Positions 16,447 to 25,664 of a stretch of 64,000 nucleotides of DNA are shown here, piece by piece. The notes under the pieces were generated by a model that saw only the letters and a list, made by a program, of their open reading frames with translations, was not told the DNA's origin and did no database searches. The DNA comes from Brevibacillus composti (GTDB lineage: Bacteria; Bacillota; Bacilli; Brevibacillales; Brevibacillaceae), in assembly GCF_016406105.1 (NCBI RefSeq), contig NZ_CP066308.1:1461501-1525500 (forward strand), written 5' to 3'. A program made the position numbers and the translations under genes. The stretch's first letter is position 1. Each line of letters starts with the position of its first letter.

Positions 16447-17433
16447 ATGAATCATTTGCCAACAAATATTTCAGCTGACGTATGGACCGGCCGGACAGAT
16501 CATACCGAGAGAAGAAGCAGCTTTCGTTATCACCAAATCGTGGAGCAGGTGGACCTCCAGGCATGGCAGGCTGCCGAGGGCAGCACTTGTGCCATCATCG
16601 GTTTTGAATGTGACGAAGGGGTTCGGCGCAATCAAGGCCGCATCGGCGCAGCCCAGGCTCCAAACGCTATCCGGCAAGCGCTTGCAAGCCTTCCTTGGAA
16701 ACGAGGGGAAGGGGATCGTCTGGTGGATGTGGGGAATATTCGCTGCGAGGGCGAAAAGCTGGAGGAGGCCCAGGTCGAATTGGGGGAGGCTGTCTCGGCG
16801 ATCTTGTCCAAATCGGCGAAGCCTGTCATCCTGGGCGGCGGACATGAGACGCTGTATGGCCATTATCTGGGGGTACGGAAACACATCGGGGCAGATGCTT
16901 CTCTAGGCGTAATCAATATTGACGCGCATTTTGATCTGCGCTCCTACGAACAGCAGCCATCATCGGGGACGATGTTCCGGCAGATCCTGGAGAATGACAA
17001 GCATAGCCGGTATTTCGTGCTCGGCATCCAGCGTTTCGGCAATACGCAGGAGCTGTTTGACAAAGCGGACGAACTCGGTGCCCGCTACATCTACGAAGAA
17101 GAGATGACGAATGAGCGAATGGCAGACATCCTGACGGCCGTAAGCGATTTCATCAGCCAGCATGATCATGTCATGCTTACCCTTTGCACGGATGTGCTCA
17201 ATGCGGCCTTTGCGCCGGGAGTCAGCGCGCCCTCTCCGTTTGGGCTTAGCCCGATGGTGGTCCGCAGCTTGATCCGCACAGTTGCCGCTCATGAGAAAAC
17301 GCTTTCTTTTGACATTTGCGAAGTAAATCCGGTCCTCGATGAGAACGGCCGAACCGTAAAATTAGGTGCTTATCTGACAAACGAAGCCATCATGACACTT
17401 CTAGGGGGAGACATCTATGACACTAGCACTTAA
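16447..17433 (+). CDS. hutG: Formimidoylglutamase-like arginase-family enzyme
   Basis: 328 aa, the normal length. Ureohydrolase metal motifs are present: GGGHETLYGHY (first His), NIDAHFDLR (DAHxD) and CTDVLNAAFAPGVSAPSPFG (third Asp site). The last segment matches HutG more than arginase or agmatinase. HutG hydrolyses N-formimidoyl-glutamate to glutamate and formamide, the last step of histidine breakdown. The rest of the hut genes are not in the window, and pairing with GltS suggests the enzyme may serve scavenging of an external formimino-compound. The start ATG follows AGAAAGGATG. It overlaps gltS by 17 bases. Confidence 0.8.
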   Translation: MNHLPTNISADVWTGRTDHTERRSSFRYHQIVEQVDLQAWQAAEGSTCAIIGFECDEGVRRNQGRIGAAQAPNAIRQALASLPWKRGEGDRLVDVGNIRCEGEKLEEAQVELGEAVSAILSKSAKPVILGGGHETLYGHYLGVRKHIGADASLGVINIDAHFDLRSYEQQPSSGTMFRQILENDKHSRYFVLGIQRFGNTQELFDKADELGARYIYEEEMTNERMADILTAVSDFISQHDHVMLTLCTDVLNAAFAPGVSAPSPFGLSPMVVRSLIRTVAAHEKTLSFDICEVNPVLDENGRTVKLGAYLTNEAIMTLLGGDIYDTST

Positions 17434-18604
17434 TCAAGTCAACACGATTTTTCTCGCAGTCGCTCTGCTCGTACTGGGGACCTACCTGGTCAAAAAAGCG
17501 GGTTTCCTGCAAAAGTTTTGCATTCCGGCACCTGTGGTAGGCGGGCTTCTGTTTGCCATCGTGGCGACGACGCTAAAAGCGACGGGGATCATGGAAATCA
17601 AGCTGGATACCTCGCTGCAAAGTTTGTTCATGCTGACGTTCTTCACAACCGTGGGGCTCGGGGCGAGCTTTAAACTGATCAAATTGGGGGGCAAACTGCT
17701 CGTCATCTACTGGATTGCCTGTGGCGTATTGGCTCTGGCGCAGAACGTGATCGGCGTGTCCCTGGCCTCGGCATTTGGCATCCATCCGTTGATTGGGATG
17801 ATGGCTGGCGCCGTTTCCATGGAAGGCGGGCACGGAGCGGCAGGCGCATTTGGACAAACGCTGGAGGAGATGGGCATCCAGTCCGCACTCGCGATCGGGA
17901 TCGCGGCGGCTACCTTTGGTCTCGTGGCGGGGGGATTGGTCGGCGGACCGACGGTGAAATACCTGGTGACCAAATACGATCTCAAGCCGACGGAAACGGA
18001 CGAGACGACCGTGACGCTCGAAGAAAACACCCAGCCGATTACGACGAACACCTTCTTTATCCAAGTCCTTCTCATTACTTTCTGTATGGCTTTGGGAACC
18101 TATCTGGGCGAGCTGTTCTCGGATGCAACCGGCTTTGTGCTTCCGGGCTATGTCGGAGCCATGTTTGTAGCGGTAATCGTGCGCAACCTCACCGATAAAA
18201 TCAAGCCGGAAGCCATTGATATGAAGAGCATCAACCTCATTGGCGACGTGACGCTTGGCATTTTCCTGTCCATGGCGCTGATGAGCATCAAGCTGTGGGA
18301 AGTGGCGGACCTCGCGCTGCCTATGCTGGTGATCGTGTTTGTACAAGTTGTCTTTATCGTCCTGTTCGGGGCACTCGTGCTGTTCCGCCTGCTCGGCAAA
18401 AACTACGATGCGGCTGTCATGGTCGCAGGCTTTACCGGACATGGACTCGGCGCTACGCCAAACGCGATGGCGAATATGGCTGCCGTGACCGCCCGGTTTG
18501 GGCCTTCGCGAAAAGCGTATCTGGTCGTTCCGATCGTAGGTGCGTTCCTGATTGACGTGTTCGGCATGCCGATTATTATTACGACGATTAATCTGTTTAA
18601 ATAA
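17417..18604 (+). CDS. gltS: Sodium/glutamate symporter GltS
   Basis: 395 aa, typical of the GltS (ESS) family, with about ten membrane helices in two inverted halves. Each half carries a conserved glycine/serine-rich pore segment: MMAGAVSMEGGHGAAGAFGQ in the first and MVAGFTGHGLGATPNAMANM in the second. GltS imports L- or D-glutamate with sodium. It starts inside the 3' end of hutG with GGGGGAG upstream, so the two are co-translated. In this setting it may import glutamate or a related acid used by HutG. A strong terminator follows. Confidence 0.9.
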   Translation: MTLALNQVNTIFLAVALLVLGTYLVKKAGFLQKFCIPAPVVGGLLFAIVATTLKATGIMEIKLDTSLQSLFMLTFFTTVGLGASFKLIKLGGKLLVIYWIACGVLALAQNVIGVSLASAFGIHPLIGMMAGAVSMEGGHGAAGAFGQTLEEMGIQSALAIGIAAATFGLVAGGLVGGPTVKYLVTKYDLKPTETDETTVTLEENTQPITTNTFFIQVLLITFCMALGTYLGELFSDATGFVLPGYVGAMFVAVIVRNLTDKIKPEAIDMKSINLIGDVTLGIFLSMALMSIKLWEVADLALPMLVIVFVQVVFIVLFGALVLFRLLGKNYDAAVMVAGFTGHGLGATPNAMANMAAVTARFGPSRKAYLVVPIVGAFLIDVFGMPIIITTINLFK

Positions 18605-18611
18605 AGCAGGA

Positions 18612-18660
18612 AAAATCCCTTTCGGCCGGAACGATTCTGGCCGGAGGGGATTTTTGTTAG
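18612..18660 (+). terminator. Terminator of hutG-gltS
   Basis: AATCCCTTTCGGCCGGAA arm pairs with TTCTGGCCGGAGGGGATT, followed by T5. Long GC-rich stem. Confidence 0.75.
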
Positions 18661-18696
18661 CCCCGATCCGATCAGACCGGGGTTCCTTCCTAACCA

Positions 18697-19677
18697 TCAG
18701 CCTTCGGGATTGACTTGCAGACATATTTTCCCCAAATAATGCCGGTTGAGAACGGCATGCGCCTCATGCGCATCCTTCAGTGCAAAGGTATGGCTAATGT
18801 GCGCGGTTAGCTGATTTGCGGCTATGTAGCGGTGAAGTCTGGCGATAATCTCAGGATCAGGCTCGCCGTGATATCCTGTGGTTCTGATGTTTTCGCTCAC
18901 CCGGAGCGCCGGGTGTATCCCGTAAGGATAGGCGATTCGGCCGCCCTTGCGCACACCATTAACCACGGCGTCCGCGATTTCTCCGCCGGCGGTGAACAGA
19001 GCCGCATCGAATCCTTCTGGTGCGAACGCAAATACCTTCGAAGCCAAATCTCCCTCTCTGCCGTTCACAACTGCTTCGCAGCCCAGCCGCTTCACCATGG
19101 CCACGCCGTCTTCACCTGAAGCGACAGCGAATACACGCGCGCCCATACATTTCGCCAGTTGCACGGCCATGTGGCCAACGCCTCCGCTGGCGCCGAAGAT
19201 CATGATCGATTCCCCTTGCTGCAAGGCCAAAACATCCTCCAGCCCGCGCAATGCGGTAATTCCGACGCCAGAGATAACCGCCGCCTCCTGCATGGGTAAT
19301 CCCTCCGGAATCCGGGACGCGTACTTGGCAGGGATGGCTGCGTATTCCGCATAGAAGCCGCCCTTCGGATTCAGAAAAGCGGGCGCATAGACCCGATCTC
19401 CCAGGTCAACATGAGACACCTTTTCCCCCCGCGCGATGACGGTACCTGACCCTTCGGAGCCGAGAATGTAAGGAAAAGCTGGGTTCATGTTTAGCATTTC
19501 CGCGTATCCGCCTTGCCGTTCGAATGCATCCCATTCTCCAACACCGGCATAGGCGACTCGAATCAATACATCCTCGGGTCCGATCTCAGGCACGTCGACC
19601 TCCCGATACGTCAGTTCTTCCGGGCCGCCAAATCTGTGAAGCACCGCAGCCCGCATGTAATTTGTCCGCTGATTCAT
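18697..19677 (-). CDS. Zinc-independent alcohol dehydrogenase / quinone oxidoreductase
   Basis: 326 aa from ATG 19677 (GGAGGAGGTAGCC upstream); the frame extends six codons further without a better start. MDR-superfamily features: a GroES-like N-terminus (MRAAVLHRFGGPEELTYREV), the GxGxxG-type nucleotide fold (IFGASGGVGHMAVQLAKCMG), and no Cys/His cluster for structural zinc. This places it with NADPH:quinone oxidoreductases and related reductases acting on quinones or reactive aldehydes. It is divergent from a WYL-domain regulator that is the likely controller. Confidence 0.85.
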   Translation of the reverse strand: MNQRTNYMRAAVLHRFGGPEELTYREVDVPEIGPEDVLIRVAYAGVGEWDAFERQGGYAEMLNMNPAFPYILGSEGSGTVIARGEKVSHVDLGDRVYAPAFLNPKGGFYAEYAAIPAKYASRIPEGLPMQEAAVISGVGITALRGLEDVLALQQGESIMIFGASGGVGHMAVQLAKCMGARVFAVASGEDGVAMVKRLGCEAVVNGREGDLASKVFAFAPEGFDAALFTAGGEIADAVVNGVRKGGRIAYPYGIHPALRVSENIRTTGYHGEPDPEIIARLHRYIAANQLTAHISHTFALKDAHEAHAVLNRHYLGKICLQVNPEG

Positions 19678-19717
19678 GGCTACCTCCTCCAACAAACAAG
19701 TTTTCTGCTTGCAACGT

Positions 19718-19749
19718 CCAACTTATCACAATATCATGTCAATAGTTGG
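19718..19749. promoter_or_regulatory. Inverted repeat in the divergent promoter region
   Basis: CCAAC at 19718-19722 and GTTGG at 19745-19749, 22 bases apart, flank a TTGACA on the reverse strand (19743-19738). This is a candidate binding site for the WYL regulator controlling both directions. Confidence 0.35.
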
Positions 19750-19777
19750 CATGTTTTCGGAAGAGGAGCGAATCATT

Positions 19778-20743
19778 GTGTCCAAGGCGAAACTGCTGTT
19801 CGACCTCATTTCGTATGTAAATGCAAGACGTCAATTTACCGCGCAGGATGTGGCCAGCGAATTCCATATTTCCCTGCGGACAGCCCATCGCTACCTGGCA
19901 GAACTGGGCGAGATGGGTGTCCCGCTGTATACAGAACCCGGTCGCAGTGGGGGCTACCGCGTATTGAACAATCGGGTATTGCCGCCCATTCTCTTCAGCG
20001 AGAACGAAGCGTTCGCCATCTTCTTCGCATTCCAATCGCTGAAATACTACCATTCGCTGCCTTTTGACGTTGACATTGCCTCGGTCTCCCGAAAGCTTTA
20101 CGCAAACCTGCCTCTGGATACCAGGAAAAAGATCGATCGTCTTGATGCCGTTTTATCGATATGGAACAAAAAGAGAAGTGTACCCTCTCACTGCCTGAAA
20201 GAAATCATCGAAGCCGCCATAGAGAGACAGGTCGTGCAAATCGAATACATGTCAAAAGCGGGTCATTCCCGAAGAGAAGTCGCCCCTATCGGCATTTACG
20301 CCTATGATGGCTTCTGGTATATGCCTGCCTTCGATTTAGCCCGTGAGATGGTTCGATTATTCCGCACGGATCGGATTGTGAAACTGATCAGGTTGGAGCG
20401 GACCTATTCACCCGATCTGACACTGAACGATTGGTTGCTCAGCCATACCGAACAAGAACCAAAAGCGCCCATCAGGCTATACGTGGAACTGACCGAGGAG
20501 GGACTTCGTCAATGCCGAAGCCAGCCATGGCTGGAGCCTTATCTCATCACCAACGATCAAGGCCAGGGTTCTATTGATACAGTCATTGATCGGGCGGAGA
20601 TCGAATTCGTTTCCCGTTATTTTTTCCAGCTGGGTACCGTAGCGAGAGTAATCGAGCCCGAGGAGATGGTGAGCCGCATACGCTCATGGTCTCAAGAACT
20701 TCTCCAGCATTACACGGTGACCGGCCAGACAGACCATGCATGA
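19778..20743 (+). CDS. YafY-type HTH regulator with WYL domain
   Basis: 321 aa from GTG 19778, preceded by AAGAGGAGCG; the frame is open further upstream without a good site. The N-terminal DeoR-like helix-turn-helix is FTAQDVASEFHISLRTAHRY. A WYL domain follows around residues 145-230 (VVQIEYMSKAGHSRREVAPI and IYAYDGFWYMPAFDLAREMV) and a WCX-type C-terminus. WYL regulators sense nucleic acids or small ligands and commonly control stress genes. The divergent oxidoreductase is the obvious target. Whether it represses or activates cannot be told. Confidence 0.85.
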   Translation: MSKAKLLFDLISYVNARRQFTAQDVASEFHISLRTAHRYLAELGEMGVPLYTEPGRSGGYRVLNNRVLPPILFSENEAFAIFFAFQSLKYYHSLPFDVDIASVSRKLYANLPLDTRKKIDRLDAVLSIWNKKRSVPSHCLKEIIEAAIERQVVQIEYMSKAGHSRREVAPIGIYAYDGFWYMPAFDLAREMVRLFRTDRIVKLIRLERTYSPDLTLNDWLLSHTEQEPKAPIRLYVELTEEGLRQCRSQPWLEPYLITNDQGQGSIDTVIDRAEIEFVSRYFFQLGTVARVIEPEEMVSRIRSWSQELLQHYTVTGQTDHA

Positions 20744-20846
20744 CAGGGGGATGACAAAAATAGCGGGGAAAAGGCAGACTGCCGCCAAAAGCAGTGATAG
20801 CGGCAGCGATGAGGCGGGATGGAATACGGGTGCACGGTGTCCCTCT

Positions 20847-21140
20847 TCAATGAAACAAGACGGAGATCACCAGCCAAGCAGGAACGGCGAGAAGAGCCAC
20901 AAAAGAGACCCAAGCCAGCCATAGCAGTTTGGGGCCTCGGTAGAGAGAATAAGCGATCAATAGATGAAAAAGATAGAGCAGCAAGGCCCCTTCAAAGCGG
21001 GGAGTAGCGTTCAAATACCAGGCGAGCGGAAAGTACAAGCACGCGCTCGCAATCAGGTATCGCCCATTTCCAGACATGATGGCTAAGAAGGCAAAGAGAA
21101 GGGAGAAGCCCGTCGACAGTAGGAATACGATGCTGACCAT
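20847..21140 (-). CDS. Small membrane protein, second of a pair
   Basis: 97 aa from ATG 21140, which overlaps the stop of the gene before it (TAATG), indicating coupling. Three to four membrane helices: SIVFLLSTGFSLLFAFLAIM, YLIASACLYFPLAWYLNATP, ALLLYLFHLLIAYSLYRGPK and LLWLAWVSFVALLAVPAWLV. No family recognised. The two coupled genes probably form a small membrane complex. They lie next to a lysine-riboswitch transporter on the opposite strand, with no evident functional link. Confidence 0.6.
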   Translation of the reverse strand: MVSIVFLLSTGFSLLFAFLAIMSGNGRYLIASACLYFPLAWYLNATPRFEGALLLYLFHLLIAYSLYRGPKLLWLAWVSFVALLAVPAWLVISVLFH

Positions 21141-21343
21141 TACAACTGCGTCAAAAACCAGATCAGCGGTCCGAAAAAAGCAAAAACTGCAAACAGTCGC
21201 ATCATCATGAAATAGTGCCGGGAAGGGTAACGCCGGGCTTGCCACTTGCCCAGTATCTCCCAGGCAGACCGCGGTTTTAACGCGATATACCCCGTGATCA
21301 CAAACCAAAAGATGTAGAAAAGAATCCCGAAAACAGCTGCCAT
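21140..21343 (-). CDS. Small membrane protein, first of a pair
   Basis: 67 aa from ATG 21343 with GGGGGCGTGGAG upstream. Two membrane helices (AAVFGILFYIFWFVITGYIA and MMRLFAVFAFFGPLIWFLTQ) enclose a cytoplasmic loop with ALKPRSAWEILGKWQARRYP. This SxWExxGxW loop pattern recurs in short uncharacterised membrane proteins of Bacillota. Translationally coupled to the next gene through a TAATG overlap. Confidence 0.6.
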   Translation of the reverse strand: MAAVFGILFYIFWFVITGYIALKPRSAWEILGKWQARRYPSRHYFMMMRLFAVFAFFGPLIWFLTQL

Positions 21344-21412
21344 CTCCACGCCCCCTTTTTCTACATGTACGTCTGAAGTTCCAGCGGGTTTCACACTTTC
21401 GACCCACACAGG

Positions 21413-21441
21413 TTGACAAAATAAACAGACCATTGTAAACT
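21413..21441 (+). promoter_or_regulatory. Sigma-A promoter of the riboswitch operon
   Basis: TTGACA at 21413-21418, a 17-base spacer and TAAACT at 21436-21441. It places the transcript start about 30 bases before the riboswitch core. Confidence 0.65.
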
Positions 21442-21476
21442 CAAAGCATAATTGAATACGACCTCACTTAACACAG

Positions 21477-21658
21477 TGAGGTAGAGGTGCGATATTTAAC
21501 AGTCCTTGGTGGAGTTGGAGAAGACGGTGAAGCCAAGGAGAAGGAAATGTCGCCGAAGCTCGTAATACGATTCTCACGTATTGCTTGCTGGGTCTGCAGT
21601 TAAGAGCTGCAGGACTGTCTCAATAAATGACCCGATTTATTGAGTTGTGCTATCTCGA
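21477..21658 (+). ncRNA. Lysine riboswitch (L-box) aptamer
   Basis: The conserved L-box blocks are present in order: GAGGTAGAGGTGCG at 21478-21491, AGTCCTTGG, GGTGAAGCCAAGG, GTCGCCGAAGC, GCTGGGTCTGC with GGACTGTC, and the closing TGCTATCTCG that pairs with the first block to form P1. Loop hairpins P2-P5 can be drawn between them. Lysine binding stabilises P1 and lets the downstream terminator form, so the transporter genes are made when lysine is scarce. This identifies the transporter substrate as lysine or a close relative. Confidence 0.93.
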
Positions 21659-21700
21659 CTGGGGATGAGAGAGGTATGTTGGGCAACTATGTATATAGTG

Positions 21701-21731
21701 CGACCTGAGGCTATCTCAGGTCGTTTTTTAT
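21701..21731 (+). terminator. Riboswitch-controlled terminator
   Basis: CGACCTGAG and CTCAGGTCG arms with T-rich tail at 21724-21731. The upstream TATCTC segment that closes P1 and the repeated GCTATCTC in the terminator loop region suggest the alternative pairings used by the switch. Confidence 0.8.
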
Positions 21732-21780
21732 TTGGAAAAAGCCCTGCCAACAATCACACTAGAAAAAGGAGTATTCGAAC

Positions 21781-22614
21781 ATGAAAAAACATTCACCATT
21801 TCTCGCACTCTGTCTCTCGGCCATTCTTTTCGTCGCAGGATGCGGGACCAGCAACAGCACACCGGCGGCATCTTCGGACGAAGGCGTCTTTCGCGTAGGC
21901 ATGGAAGCCGGGTATGCGCCTTTTAACTGGACGCAAATGGATGATTCCAACGGTGCGGTGAAAATCGACGGCAACGCCGAATATGCAGGCGGCTACGATG
22001 TGGAAATCGCGAAAAAGCTGGCCGACGGTCTCGGCAAAAAACTGGTGATCGTGAAAACGGAGTGGGATGGCCTGGTGCCGGCGCTGACTTCCGGCAAGAT
22101 CGACGCCATCGTCGCGGGGATGTCCCCAACCGCCGAGCGGAAACAGACGATCGATTTCTCGGACAATTACTATAAATCGAATTTAGTGATGGTTGTGAAA
22201 AAAGGCGGCAAATACGAAGGCGCGAAGTCGATCCAGGATTTCAAAGGCGCGAAGGTAACCGCTCAATTGAACACCTTCCACTACTCCGTGATCAACCAGA
22301 TTGAAGGGGTCGTGCAGGAGCCGGCGATGGACAACTTCCCGGCGATGAGAGTGGCGCTGGAATCCGGCATTATTGACGGCTATGTCTCCGAGCGTCCAGA
22401 AGCAGTCAGCGCATCCGCAGCCAATCCGAACTTCGCCATGGTCGAGTTTACAGACGGCTTTACGACTTCGGAAGATGATACCGCCATCGCTGTAGGCCTT
22501 CAGAAAGGCAGCGAGCTTACGGCGAAAATCAACGAAATTCTCGCAGGCATTTCCGAAGAAGAGCGTACCAGCATCATGGATGCCGCGATCAAAAATCAAC
22601 CAGCAGCAAAATAA
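21781..22614 (+). CDS. Lysine-type ABC transporter substrate-binding lipoprotein
   Basis: 277 aa. Lipoprotein signal with lipobox VAGC at residues 18-21. The mature part is a family-3 solute-binding protein: FRVGMEAGYAPFNWTQMDDS at the start of the fold, YDVEIAKKLADGLGKKLVIV, then the ligand Arg/Thr segment DAIVAGMSPTAERKQTIDFS. It delivers the amino acid to the permease encoded downstream. The upstream lysine riboswitch indicates lysine as ligand. AAAAGGAG lies before the ATG. Confidence 0.9.
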   Translation: MKKHSPFLALCLSAILFVAGCGTSNSTPAASSDEGVFRVGMEAGYAPFNWTQMDDSNGAVKIDGNAEYAGGYDVEIAKKLADGLGKKLVIVKTEWDGLVPALTSGKIDAIVAGMSPTAERKQTIDFSDNYYKSNLVMVVKKGGKYEGAKSIQDFKGAKVTAQLNTFHYSVINQIEGVVQEPAMDNFPAMRVALESGIIDGYVSERPEAVSASAANPNFAMVEFTDGFTTSEDDTAIAVGLQKGSELTAKINEILAGISEEERTSIMDAAIKNQPAAK

Positions 22615-22740
22615 TCATGTTGCGAAACCGGCTGCATCGCCATGCAGTCGGTTTTATGATGAACGGCTGCGGACAGCTCGCCGCCTGGTGCCGGTGAGCT
22701 TGCCAAGCAGCTTGGACGCAATGTGGAATGGGGGAAAAAG

Positions 22741-23481
22741 ATGAGCTTTGAATGGATTGTCAAAATCATTACCGAAAACTGGCCCATGTTCCTGCGCGGG
22801 GCGGGCTGGACGTTGGTAATCGCCTTAACCGGCACGGTGCTCGGGGCGCTCATCGGCTTGCTGATCGGAGTGATCCGCACCATTCCGGTGCCCGAGGGCG
22901 GCGGCAAAAAGGTGCTGCTTACCGTCGTGAACGCCATCCTGTCGGCGTATATCGAATTTTTCCGGGGAACGCCGATGATCGTGCAGGCGATGGTTATCTA
23001 TTACGGGTCCGCGCTCGCCTTCGGCATGGATATGGACCGCTTTTTGGCCGCGATCTTCGTCGTCTCGATCAACACGGGTGCGTACATGGCCGAGATCGTG
23101 CGCGGCGGGATTATCTCCATTGAAAAAGGGCAATTTGAAGCGGCTCATGCCATCGGGATGAACCACTTCCAAACGATGTGGAATGTCGTCTTGCCGCAAG
23201 TGGTCCGCAATATCTTGCCGGCCACCGGCAATCAGTTTGTGATTAATATCAAAGATACCTCGGTACTGAACGTCATCTCGGTAACCGAATTGTATTTCAC
23301 CACGAAATCGATCGCCGGCAATAATTTCCGCTATTTCGAATCCTTTTTTGTCGCGTGTGTGATGTACTTTATCATGACCCTGATCGTCACGAGAATCTTG
23401 CGCTACTTCGAGAAAAAGCTGGACGGGCCGGACCATTACCAAATGACGGACAGTCACGTGCCGCTTGAAGGGAAGCAATAA
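22741..23481 (+). CDS. Lysine-type ABC transporter permease
   Basis: 246 aa from ATG 22741 (ATGGGGGAAAAAG upstream; an in-frame ATG 18 bases earlier is less well placed). HisM/GlnP-type polar amino-acid permease with five helices and the ABC-coupling EAA loop [20 protein letters not shown] near residues 130-150. [20 protein letters not shown] is the typical family segment. It forms a homodimeric channel with the ATPase encoded next. Middle gene of the riboswitch-controlled operon. Confidence 0.9.
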   Translation: MSFEWIVKIITENWPMFLRGAGWTLVIALTGTVLGALIGLLIGVIRTIPVPEGGGKKVLLTVVNAILSAYIEFFRGTPMIVQAMVIYYGSALAFGMDMDRFLAAIFVVSINTGAYMAEIVRGGIISIEKGQFEAAHAIGMNHFQTMWNVVLPQVVRNILPATGNQFVINIKDTSVLNVISVTELYFTTKSIAGNNFRYFESFFVACVMYFIMTLIVTRILRYFEKKLDGPDHYQMTDSHVPLEGKQ

Positions 23482-23501
23482 ACGGAGAAGGGGGAGAGCG
23501 C

Positions 23502-24242
23502 ATGGAAAATATCATTGAAGTGAAGCACATCCATAAATCCTACGGATCGCATGAAGTGTTGAAAGACATCGATTTCACCGTGAAAAAAGGAGAAGTCGTG
23601 ACCATCATCGGTTCCTCCGGTTCGGGCAAATCCACGCTGCTTCGCTGCATCAATCTGCTGGAAAAACCGAGCGGCGGCGAGATCATCTACAAAGGTGAGA
23701 ATATCCTGGATGACAAGCATGATATTTTCACCTACCGCCGTCATCTCGGGATGGTCTTCCAGCAATTTAACCTGTTTCACAACCACAACGTGCTGGGCAA
23801 TTGCGTGGTCGGACAGGTCAAAGTATTGAAGCGCACCAGGGAAGAAGCGGAGAAAGTCGCGATGAAGTACCTGAAGGTCGTGGGGATGGACAAGTACATT
23901 CACGCCAAACCCAAGCAGCTGTCGGGCGGGCAAAAGCAGCGGGTGGCAATCGCCCGCGCTCTTTCCATGGAGCCGGATGTGATGCTGTTTGATGAACCGA
24001 CGTCTGCCCTCGATCCCGAGATGGTCGGGGAAGTGCTGAAAGTGATGAAGGAGCTGGCGGAGTCGGGTCTGACGATGTTGATCGTGACGCATGAGATGGA
24101 ATTTGCCAAGGAAGTCTCGGATCGGGTGGTCTTTATGGACAAAGGCGTCATTGCGGAGGAAGGCAGCCCCGATCAGATTTTCAATCATCCCAAACAAGAG
24201 CGCACGCGGGAGTTTTTAAAACGGACCTTGAAGAGTTCCTGA
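23502..24242 (+). CDS. Lysine-type ABC transporter ATPase
   Basis: 246 aa. Walker [12 protein letters not shown] (about residue 36), Q-loop [12 protein letters not shown], signature [15 protein letters not shown], Walker [15 protein letters not shown] and the H-switch VTHEME. It is of the GlnQ/HisP class that powers polar amino-acid uptake. AAGGGGGAGAG precedes the ATG. Last gene of the operon; a terminator follows at 24269-24317. Confidence 0.93.
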   Translation: MENIIEVKHIHKSYGSHEVLKDIDFTVKKGEVVTIIGSSGSGKSTLLRCINLLEKPSGGEIIYKGENILDDKHDIFTYRRHLGMVFQQFNLFHNHNVLGNCVVGQVKVLKRTREEAEKVAMKYLKVVGMDKYIHAKPKQLSGGQKQRVAIARALSMEPDVMLFDEPTSALDPEMVGEVLKVMKELAESGLTMLIVTHEMEFAKEVSDRVVFMDKGVIAEEGSPDQIFNHPKQERTREFLKRTLKSS

Positions 24243-24268
24243 TCCCGGGTGGAAGCGGCATCGTTTTG

Positions 24269-24317
24269 AAAGACCATGGACCAGTTGTTTTCCTGCGGGA
24301 AGGCGGCTGGTCTTTTT
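24269..24317 (+). terminator. Terminator of the amino-acid ABC operon
   Basis: AAAGACCA and TGGTCTTT arms, the second followed by further T. Confidence 0.6.
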
Positions 24318-24332
24318 GCTGTCCGCCGCTCT

Positions 24333-25178
24333 CTACGCGGGATTGCGCAAGAGCGGGTACAGCTGCTTTCGAAATATCTCTTCATTACAGGCGGTGAGCG
24401 CTTGCCTCATCTCCTCCTCGTCGCGATAGGGGGCACCCCCTAACTCCATGTCCTGCACGGATTGCCGCATGATGCGCCGGATCTCTCCGCGTCTGTAGTC
24501 CCGCAGGAGATCCAGCAGTTTTTTGGCGATCTGTTTCTCCTCCCGGGGGAGTTTCCGCATCGCCGACTGGAAAAAATCGTAGATCCGATCTACCGCCTCC
24601 TGCAGGTCGAGCTGTCTTCGCAATCGACGGTAGAGGATGTAGTCCGATTCGAGCAGGGCATTTCGCATCAGGATCTCATCCTCCGGGATGACGAAGAAGC
24701 GGGCGAGCATTTGTTGGTGGTAGCTCATGCCCCGCTCGTATATGGCCCGCAGCTGCTCCACGCTGCTCACCATCTCTTCGCACATGCCGATCATCTCCGC
24801 CACATCGCGGCGCATCTCCTCGTCCATCATCGACTCACAGGAGGGAAGCAGCGCTTGCAGGTAATCGCGCTTCTCCTGATACATCCAGACAGGCTTCTCT
24901 TTATCCACGGCGAAATCCTTGGTGAAATTGGTCGCTGCGTTGTTGTGGGACATAAACAGGCGAAGGACGGGAAGAGCTTCTGCGCGCGGAGGAACGCTTC
25001 CGTCTTCGCGGAGGATCAGGTAACCGGTCGCCTCCTTTTTGCCCCATCGCCAGTACTGGACATTGTAGTAGGTTTGCCCGTTCAGCAGCGCCGTGTGGTT
25101 AAACAAATCCGGCTTTTCCAAAAAACGTTGGTAACGCTGGATCTCATCGCGTACGCGGGCGGTTTCCTTTGCGGCCAT
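24333..25178 (-). CDS. Helical protein of unknown function
   Basis: 281 aa from ATG 25178, after GAAAGGAGCTGCG. The N-terminal 75 residues look beta-rich (LNGQTYYNVQYWRWGKKEAT, GYLILREDGS); the rest is helical with charged coiled-coil character (MMDEEMRRDVAEMIGMCEEM; LPREEKQIAKKLLDLLRDYR). No signal peptide or membrane helix. I do not recognise a family. It stands alone, convergent with the ABC operon, and carries no enzyme motif I can name. Confidence 0.7.
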   Translation of the reverse strand: MAAKETARVRDEIQRYQRFLEKPDLFNHTALLNGQTYYNVQYWRWGKKEATGYLILREDGSVPPRAEALPVLRLFMSHNNAATNFTKDFAVDKEKPVWMYQEKRDYLQALLPSCESMMDEEMRRDVAEMIGMCEEMVSSVEQLRAIYERGMSYHQQMLARFFVIPEDEILMRNALLESDYILYRRLRRQLDLQEAVDRIYDFFQSAMRKLPREEKQIAKKLLDLLRDYRRGEIRRIMRQSVQDMELGGAPYRDEEEMRQALTACNEEIFRKQLYPLLRNPA

Positions 25179-25664
25179 AAGCGCAGCTCCTTTCGCGGAT
25201 CTGTCGAAAAAGTCGATGATTTCTATTGGTAATACTATCCACGCGGCAAAAAGTTTCGCATGCGCTTTGCGCAGATCACGTCTTGTCCGGATGGGGGGAT
25301 CGGGAGGAAAGAGGGCTCTGGGCGGAACGGGTTGGCGATTACCACCGTTGTTAACATGGAGCAAATTTTGTTTAGGCAAAAAGGAACAGGAGGAAAAGGA
25401 GGCTATTCTCCTGCTCGTTTCTGCCGCTTTCGCGACGATGGAAGCAAAGATAAGCCGTTTAGCCTATCGCGCAAAAGAGAAACCAAGTCTTGGGAACGGT
25501 TTTTGCAAGGGGCTGTTTACGAAGAGCCGGATTGCTGATAGCTTTGTGGTAAAAAGTGGTGTATGTGCAAATCCTGCCCATAGCGCCAAGTCAAAGGGGA
25601 AACAGACAGCTTATGCGACAGCCTACGACCAAATTCTCGTGAGTGGAAGAGGAGCTAAACTCGC
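25179..25664. other. Intergenic stretch without a convincing gene
   Basis: 486 bases. A 160-codon open stretch on the plus strand has no ribosome-binding site and an unlikely composition. The region before 25665 (about 25530-25650) has G/A-rich blocks that might fold, but I could not match a known riboswitch. Promoters for both flanking genes presumably lie here. Confidence 0.4.

Noticed and set aside
25530-25650. Possible riboswitch before the gene at 25665
   Set aside because: Some structured-looking blocks but no match to known conserved motifs, and no terminator or sequestered RBS could be drawn.
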